Shown here: piece by piece, positions 60,079-64,000 of the stretch
Numbering within the stretch: the first letter of the stretch is position 1
Layout of the letters: the number at the start of each line of letters is the position of its first letter
NCBI GenBank assembly: GCA_945872365.1
Contig: CAMBZJ010000014.1
Coordinates: forward strand, 1 to 64,000
DNA length: 64,000 nucleotides
Direction of reading: 5' to 3'
DNA from: Klebsiella pneumoniae
GTDB taxonomy: Bacteria > Desulfobacterota > Binatia > UBA12015
Notes under the pieces: generated by a model
Database searches by the model: none
What the model saw: only the letters and a program-made list of their open reading frames with translations
Told to the model about the DNA's origin: nothing
Translations under genes and position numbers: made by a program

Positions 60079-61508
60079 CGCGTCTGCTCCTCCGGCGCGG
60101 TCCGCGCCGGCGTGCACTTCCAGAAGTAGTTGGGCGTCCCGCCGGCGTCGTGGATCTTGCGGAAGACCAGCTCGACGGGGAGGTCGAGCTTGACCTCCTT
60201 CGGGTTCACGTCGGTCATCTGCAGGTAGAGCCGCGCGCCCGCTACGTCGGTGACGGTCGCCACGAGCGGCGGGTTGGGGCTGCCGGCGAAGTTGTCGAAG
60301 GTGAAGGACTTGAGCGTCCCGATCCGGTCCGAGAGGCGGACGTGGTCGAACTCGTCCTTCGCGAAGCACTTGAAGCAGACGCGCTGGTGCGGGTACTGCA
60401 CCTGGCTGCACTTGCGGCACTTCTGCGCATGCAGGCTGATCTCGTAGTCGCGGTCGCGGAAGTGCTTGGTCGCCGAGATCCCGGCGCCGGCGCGACGGTC
60501 GTTCTCGGTCGAGAGCAGCTGCCGGAAGCGGATGTACATGTCGTAGCTCGGGAACTCGCCGCGCCGCTCGAGGTGCCAGCGCACCCCGCGGCGGTCCGAC
60601 AGCCCGGCGATCGGCCCTTCGACGCGCAGCGCGAGGGCGTCGGCGCCGTCGCCGTAGCTCGCGAGCAGCAGCGTGTCGCCCGGTTTTGACGTCTCGAGCG
60701 CGGCCACCAGTTGCAGCGGCGCCGCGGCCGCGCCCGCATTTCCGACGCGACCGAAGAGTGCGTCCTGCAACTGCCTGGCGGGGTCGAAGCCGAGTTCCCT
60801 GGCGAGCGCCGCGTGGCTGCGGGCATCCGGCCCGTAGAGCACGAGGCGGGTGAAATCGGCGGGCTTGCGGTCGAGCTTCGCCAGCAGTCCGCGCACGGCC
60901 TCGCGCACGTTGGTGCGATAGCCGTGGTCGATGACGAAGCGGTCCTCCCAGGCGTGGACGAAGGGGTCTCCCTCGGTGCGCCAGACGTCGATCATCTCGT
61001 CGGTGACGGCGTACGCGTCCTCGATCGTGACGGCCGGGTCCCCGTCGCCGACCAGAAAGGCCGCTGCCGCGTCGCCGAGATTCGCCTCCAGCGCGGAGCG
61101 CGGCGAGGCCATGCGGGTGTCACCGACGACGACCAGGACGCGGCTTGCCGAGCCGGCGCGGACCGCGTCGAGTGCCGCGCGCAGCGCCCCGGTGCCCGCG
61201 CGCAGCGAGTCGCCGATGTCGGCGGTCCTGACGTCCCGGCGCAGGTCGAGCGCCTTGGCGATGATCGTTGCGCCCTGCTTCTCCTTGAAGGCGAACGACG
61301 TCGAGGCGAACAGCACGCCGTCGATCGTCGCGCGGTCGTGGCCGCGCAGGCAGTCGATCGCCGCCGCGACGGCCATCGTGAGCGCGTCCTCGTCCCAGTT
61401 CGCGACGGCCTTCTCAGGACCTCCCTCGACCTTCTTGCCGCCGGCGATGGTCGCGAGCGGCAGGCGCATATAGGGGACGTAGGCCCCGTACGAGATGATG
61501 CCTGCCAT
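60075..61508 (-). CDS. HMG-CoA-synthase-like protein fused to a DUF35/OB-fold domain
   Basis: A 477-residue two-domain protein. Residues 1-330 have the thiolase/HMGS fold (IISYGAYVPYMRLPL, ANWDEDALTMAVAAAIDCL, ANLGDAAAAFLVGDG). Residues 350-477 are a DUF35 unit with zinc ribbon CRKC...CFKC and an OB-fold (LYLQMTDVNPKEVKLDLPVELVFRKIHDAGG). At the position of the HMGS nucleophile (ACKAGT in archaeal enzymes) it reads SLRAGT, with Leu102 where Cys is expected. A normal condensing activity is therefore unlikely and a structural or altered role is inferred. ATG at 61508 has a GAGGAG site. It overlaps the thiolase gene by 4 bp. Confidence 0.88.
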   Translation of the reverse strand: MAGIISYGAYVPYMRLPLATIAGGKKVEGGPEKAVANWDEDALTMAVAAAIDCLRGHDRATIDGVLFASTSFAFKEKQGATIIAKALDLRRDVRTADIGDSLRAGTGALRAALDAVRAGSASRVLVVVGDTRMASPRSALEANLGDAAAAFLVGDGDPAVTIEDAYAVTDEMIDVWRTEGDPFVHAWEDRFVIDHGYRTNVREAVRGLLAKLDRKPADFTRLVLYGPDARSHAALARELGFDPARQLQDALFGRVGNAGAAAAPLQLVAALETSKPGDTLLLASYGDGADALALRVEGPIAGLSDRRGVRWHLERRGEFPSYDMYIRFRQLLSTENDRRAGAGISATKHFRDRDYEISLHAQKCRKCSQVQYPHQRVCFKCFAKDEFDHVRLSDRIGTLKSFTFDNFAGSPNPPLVATVTDVAGARLYLQMTDVNPKEVKLDLPVELVFRKIHDAGGTPNYFWKCTPARTAPEEQTR

Positions 61509-61539
61509 GGATGTGGGTCTCCTCAGGTTGAGTCCCGCA

Positions 61540-61568
61540 GAACTACGACCGTCGACCCGCGGGCGCAA
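61540..61568 (-). promoter_or_regulatory. Weak promoter candidate for the HMGS-like/thiolase pair
   Basis: On the minus strand TTGCGC (61563-61568) and TAGTTC (61540-61545) are 17 bases apart, 32 bases upstream of the ATG. Neither box is close to consensus. Confidence 0.25.
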
Positions 61569-61614
61569 GCGATCCGCAGGAGGAGTCGTCGGGCGGCGGC
61601 CCGGCCGGCGAAGT

Positions 61615-62367
61615 TCAGAGGGCGACGACGAGGCCGTCGTCGGCGAACCGGTCGGGCAGCTCCGCGCTGCGCCCGCGCATCTCCCGGCCGAGATGGGTGA
61701 GCAGGAGATCTCGGCACTCGAAGCGCCGCCGGTTCTCCTCGATCTGGCGCCAGCCCACGTGGCCCGGCACGCGACCGTCGAAGCTGGTGCACTCGCACAC
61801 GAAGAGGTCGGCCCCGCGCGAGTGTTCAAGCAGGTCGTCGGTCCACTCGGTGTCGCCCGAGTAGACGATGCTGCGTCCACCTGCGCTCGCACGGAAGCCG
61901 TGCGAGCGGCCGCTGCGCACGTGCGGGACGTCGAAGGTCTCGATCCGCAGGTCCGCGAACTCGAACGGACGCGCGGCTTGCGCCTCGATGAATCGCAACG
62001 GAAAGGTCGTCGGTTCGTCGGAGGCGTCACGGTAGTAGGCGCGGTAGAGTTCCCGGATGCGGCTCTCGGTGTCCGGCGGTCCGACGATCGCGAGCGGCCG
62101 CGTTCGCGGGGTCTCGAAGGTGGCCTTGAGGAGTAGGAACGGGATGCCGCCGAAGTGGTCGCCGTGGAGGTGGCTCACGACGATCGCGTCGATTTCCTCC
62201 GCCTGCTTGTCGTTGCGCGCGAGACCCGACAGCACGCTCGGGCCGGCATCGAGGAGGATCCTCGCGCCGGGCGTCTCGACCAGGTAGCCGGCGCAGTGGC
62301 GCCCGCCGGTCCCGAAGGCGTCACTCGTGCCGAGGCAGGTGAGCGTCATCGCGGGCGGCGGAGTCAT
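61615..62367 (-). CDS. Metallo-beta-lactamase-fold hydrolase (RNase Z-like)
   Basis: A 250-residue protein with the zinc motif SHLHGDHFGG (His66, His68, Asp70, His71), SGDTEWTDDLLEHSRGADLFVCECTS and a C-terminal LLLTHLGREMR. It begins TLTCLGTSDAFGTGGR like RNase Z and related phosphodiesterases or thioesterases, but a tRNase exosite is not obvious. ATG at 62367 carries the better ribosome site (GAGG nine bases upstream); a Met six residues on is possible. It lies 34 bp after a small membrane protein and 106 bp before the HMGS-like gene. Substrate unknown. Confidence 0.85.
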   Translation of the reverse strand: MTPPPAMTLTCLGTSDAFGTGGRHCAGYLVETPGARILLDAGPSVLSGLARNDKQAEEIDAIVVSHLHGDHFGGIPFLLLKATFETPRTRPLAIVGPPDTESRIRELYRAYYRDASDEPTTFPLRFIEAQAARPFEFADLRIETFDVPHVRSGRSHGFRASAGGRSIVYSGDTEWTDDLLEHSRGADLFVCECTSFDGRVPGHVGWRQIEENRRRFECRDLLLTHLGREMRGRSAELPDRFADDGLVVAL

Positions 62368-62401
62368 TCCCGGCGCCTCGCCACCATGCCCGCGCGTGGA
62401 A

Positions 62402-62731
62402 TCAGTGGACCTCGGGCGGCGCATCCGCGGCGGCTGCGGCCGGGGCATGCGCGGCGGGTGCCGCGGCGGCACCGGTCGCCGTGCCGGCCTCGGGGCGTCC
62501 GGCCAGGGCGGCCACCCTCGCTTCGAGTCGCGCCAGGGCCGCGTCGGCTTCTCCGAGTCGCTTGCGCACCGCCTCGCGATCGCCTTCCGAAGCCTTCAGG
62601 CGGGCTTCCATCTCGAGTACCCGTGGACTCGACCCGATCAGGTAGTCGCCGCCCTTGCCCGTCGTGAGGAAGAACGCGGTGCCGCCGATGCCGACGAGCA
62701 TCCCGAGAAGAAGGCCGATGAGGAAGCGCAT
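62402..62731 (-). CDS. Small membrane-anchored coiled-coil protein
   Basis: A 109-residue protein. One N-terminal helix (FLIGLLLGMLVGIGGTAFFLTTG) is followed by a Gln/Arg/Glu-rich heptad region (LEMEARLKASEGDREAVRKRLGEADAALARLEARVAALAG) and an Ala/Pro-rich tail. No homologue family is recognised. Its ATG directly follows the stop of the GNAT gene (TAGATG), so it is translationally coupled. No cysteine or catalytic motif is seen. Confidence 0.65.
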   Translation of the reverse strand: MRFLIGLLLGMLVGIGGTAFFLTTGKGGDYLIGSSPRVLEMEARLKASEGDREAVRKRLGEADAALARLEARVAALAGRPEAGTATGAAAAPAAHAPAAAAADAPPEVH

Positions 62732-63235
62732 CTAGGATTCTCCTGGTTCCGGTCGACGGCCCGAGCCCCCGACCTTGGTAGCGTCACCGATCCGTAGCGG
62801 GAGGGACCGCCGGGCTGCAAACCCTTCGAAGCCGGCACTGGCGAAGAGCGCCGAGAGGCCCTCGTCCTCGCAGGCCGCCTCGATCGACACGCAACCGCGT
62901 CTACGCGCCCGTTCGAGGACGCAGTCGAGCAGGAGACCGCCCACTTCGCGGCTCAGGACGGCTCCGGTCGGGTCGAGGGACGCCAGGACGTCGACTGTCC
63001 CGACCAGACCGCCCCGGGCGATGCTGCGGTGGTAGGCCACCATCACGACCCCGCGGGGCCCCGCCCCGTCGAGTGCCAGGTAGACGTCGGAGGCGAGACT
63101 GCCGAGGATTCTGCGCAGGCATCGGATGCGGCCCGCCTCGGGGCCGCCCGTCACGGCGGCGAGAACACCGATGTCGTCGCGTCTTGCCCGGCGTAGCCGC
63201 GGCCCGAGGCCTTTCTCGGCTCCTCCATGGGGCAT
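62732..63235 (-). CDS. GNAT-family N-acyltransferase-like protein
   Basis: A 167-residue single-domain protein. The order of elements (RLRRARRDDIGVLAAVTG, DVYLALDGAGPRGVVMVAYHRS, VDVLASLDP..., LLLDCVLERARRRGCVSIEAACED, ALFASAGFEGF) is that of GNAT folds. The CoA-binding RxxGxG/A turn is degenerate (TGAVLSREVGGLLLD), so acetyl-CoA binding is less certain. ATG at 63235 is the most likely start. It heads a probable minus-strand operon that includes the coiled-coil and MBL-fold genes. Confidence 0.65.
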   Translation of the reverse strand: MPHGGAEKGLGPRLRRARRDDIGVLAAVTGGPEAGRIRCLRRILGSLASDVYLALDGAGPRGVVMVAYHRSIARGGLVGTVDVLASLDPTGAVLSREVGGLLLDCVLERARRRGCVSIEAACEDEGLSALFASAGFEGFAARRSLPLRIGDATKVGGSGRRPEPGES

Positions 63236-63301
63236 CGCTTCGCGCCTAGCACGGCGCGTCGGGTGGCGCAGCATGCCACCCCGGGTCTTGCGAAAGCGCG
63301 G

Positions 63302-63331
63302 TTGACTTGTCGAAGACCCGGTCCGTATCGT
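63302..63331 (+). promoter_or_regulatory. Putative sigma70-type promoter of the small protein gene
   Basis: TTGACT (63302-63307) and TATCGT (63326-63331) are 18 bases apart, 82 bases before the ATG at 63413. The extended box TTGACTTG matches that of the respiratory operon promoter. Confidence 0.45.
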
Positions 63332-63412
63332 GACCGGTGGGAGCACCCTATCTCGGCGCTCCCGCTGCCGCGATCGCCGGACGAGCCGGAACATCGGCGG
63401 AGGGTCATTCGG

Positions 63413-63661
63413 ATGGCGAAGCAGGAAAAATCCCCGGCCAAACCCAAGATCACCATCATCCCCGGGCGCGGGGTCTCGCAGACCATCAACTATCTGCTCG
63501 AGGACCGCGACGATCTGGAGTGGCTGGTGGCGGTGGGCCGCAACAAGAGCGGCGAGATCTTCTTCTACGACACCGGCGGCGACATCGTCGAGGACCTGGG
63601 CACGCTCGACTACCTGAAGCAGCGAATCATCCGGGCACACTTCGGGGACGAGCCGGACTAG
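63413..63661 (+). CDS. Small soluble protein of unknown function
   Basis: An 82-residue protein with a basic, Lys/Pro-rich start (AKQEKSPAKPKITIIPGRG) and a compact alpha/beta body (TINYLLEDRDDLEWLVAVGRNKSGEIFFYDTGG, LDYLKQRIIRAHFGDE). It has balanced composition, typical codon use and a promoter candidate, so it is probably real. No family is recognised. The ribosome site GGAGGG is 8-9 bases further from the ATG than usual. It converges on the Rieske ferredoxin gene. Confidence 0.65.
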   Translation: MAKQEKSPAKPKITIIPGRGVSQTINYLLEDRDDLEWLVAVGRNKSGEIFFYDTGGDIVEDLGTLDYLKQRIIRAHFGDEPD

Positions 63662-63703
63662 AGGTCTCGTGCTCGTCGCGGCGGGCGGCGCTGCGCCGCC
63701 GCT

Positions 63704-64000
63704 TCAGGGAAGCGGGTCGGGGCAGAGGGCCCATACCGCGCCGTCGCGCTCGACCAGCGGCACCCGGAAGAGCGACTTCCCGCAGGCTGGTCCGGCGATG
63801 CACTCGCCGCTGTCGGGCAGGTACATCGCGCCGTGTGTCGGGCAGAGGAGATAGGCACCGTCCTCGGTGAAAAACTGGTTCTCGACCCAGTCCATCGTCA
63901 TCGGGACGTGCCGGCACTCGTTCACGAATGCGTGCAGCCGACCGCCGTACCTGACCACGAAGCACTCGAGTTCGCGCCCGGCGCCGTCGAGCACGAACTT
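63704..64000 (-). CDS. Rieske-type 2Fe-2S ferredoxin domain protein (partial, runs off the window)
   Basis: The last 98 or so residues of a Rieske-type protein, cut by the right edge of the window. Cluster ligands are CRH in NECRHVPM and CPTHGA in the second loop; IAGPACGKSLFRVPLVERDGAVWAL ends the fold. Both loops lack the extra disulfide cysteines of bc1 Rieske proteins, so it is of the soluble ferredoxin kind that serves oxygenases or reductases. The frame continues in the minus direction past base 64000; the true start is outside. Confidence 0.85.
   Translation of the reverse strand, partial: KFVLDGAGRELECFVVRYGGRLHAFVNECRHVPMTMDWVENQFFTEDGAYLLCPTHGAMYLPDSGECIAGPACGKSLFRVPLVERDGAVWALCPDPLP

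Noticed and set aside
1..64000. Defence islands, CRISPR arrays, prophage genes or secretion systems
   Set aside because: No repeat-spacer arrays, nucleases, capsid or portal genes, or system-specific ATPases were found. The content is metabolic, respiratory and envelope-related.

Overview
The window is about 70% GC and densely packed with genes on both strands. Many neighbouring genes overlap by 1-11 bp, and GTG/TTG starts are common. No rRNA, tRNA, CRISPR array, insertion sequence or prophage gene was seen. The gene set points to an aerobic, heterotrophic, diderm bacterium: TamA/TamB outer-membrane biogenesis, a caa3-type cytochrome oxidase, the 2-oxoglutarate dehydrogenase complex, and several acyl-CoA and terpenoid-type catabolic enzymes. 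This fits an uncultivated high-GC lineage of the Desulfobacterota/Myxococcota/Binatota kind, but sequence reading alone does not settle the taxonomy.

Layout. 1-1.8 kb: a thiolase-fold protein with a DUF35 partner, like steroid side-chain aldolase pairs. 1.9-5.1 kb: SOUL protein and two tandem GT87 membrane glycosyltransferases. 5.2-15.3 kb: two GT39-like membrane glycosyltransferases, a periplasmic thioredoxin-like protein, a dual-specificity phosphatase fragment, an ABC-F ATPase, lipoamide dehydrogenase (E3), a YebC-family regulator and a DMT transporter with a His-rich tail. 15.3-20.2 kb: sucA-sucB (E1o, E2o) and a small membrane protein, overlapping. 20.4-26.5 kb: tamA-tamB.

26.5-36.6 kb: a minus-strand respiratory operon running coxB, ctaD, coxC, an unknown membrane protein, a dihaem cytochrome c, a Rieske protein, a cytochrome b with fused c-type haem domain, a CtaG-polyferredoxin fusion and a FixH/YtkA-like protein. 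Together these would form a quinol-cytochrome c-O2 chain with its own assembly factors. A good sigma70-like promoter (TTGACT-N18-TAGACC) precedes coxB. 36.7-40.8 kb: PIG-L deacetylase, GNAT protein and a YfhO-like membrane protein, probably for surface glycans.

40.9-45.1 kb: acyl-CoA dehydrogenase and class III CoA-transferase (overlapping), a limonene-epoxide-hydrolase-like enzyme and a short old-yellow-enzyme with a C-terminal Cys cluster. 45.2-51.9 kb: TMTC-like TPR glycosyltransferase, YhbY, AlkA, MFS exporter, a second CoA-transferase and a VOC protein. 52-58.2 kb: a decayed Crp/Fnr-like gene, then a large exported protein combining a C13/legumain-like Cys peptidase, a PDZ domain and a TlpA-like thioredoxin domain, then a CSLREA-type beta-helix protein and a glycosyltransferase. 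58.3-64 kb: lipoprotein, thiolase, HMG-CoA-synthase-like/DUF35 fusion, metallo-beta-lactamase-fold hydrolase, small coiled-coil membrane protein, GNAT protein, a small soluble protein and a Rieske-type ferredoxin cut by the window end.

The best candidate for something undescribed is the C13 peptidase-PDZ-thioredoxin fusion (52264-55071). The CtaG-polyferredoxin fusion and the HMGS-like/DUF35 fusion lacking the catalytic Cys come next.
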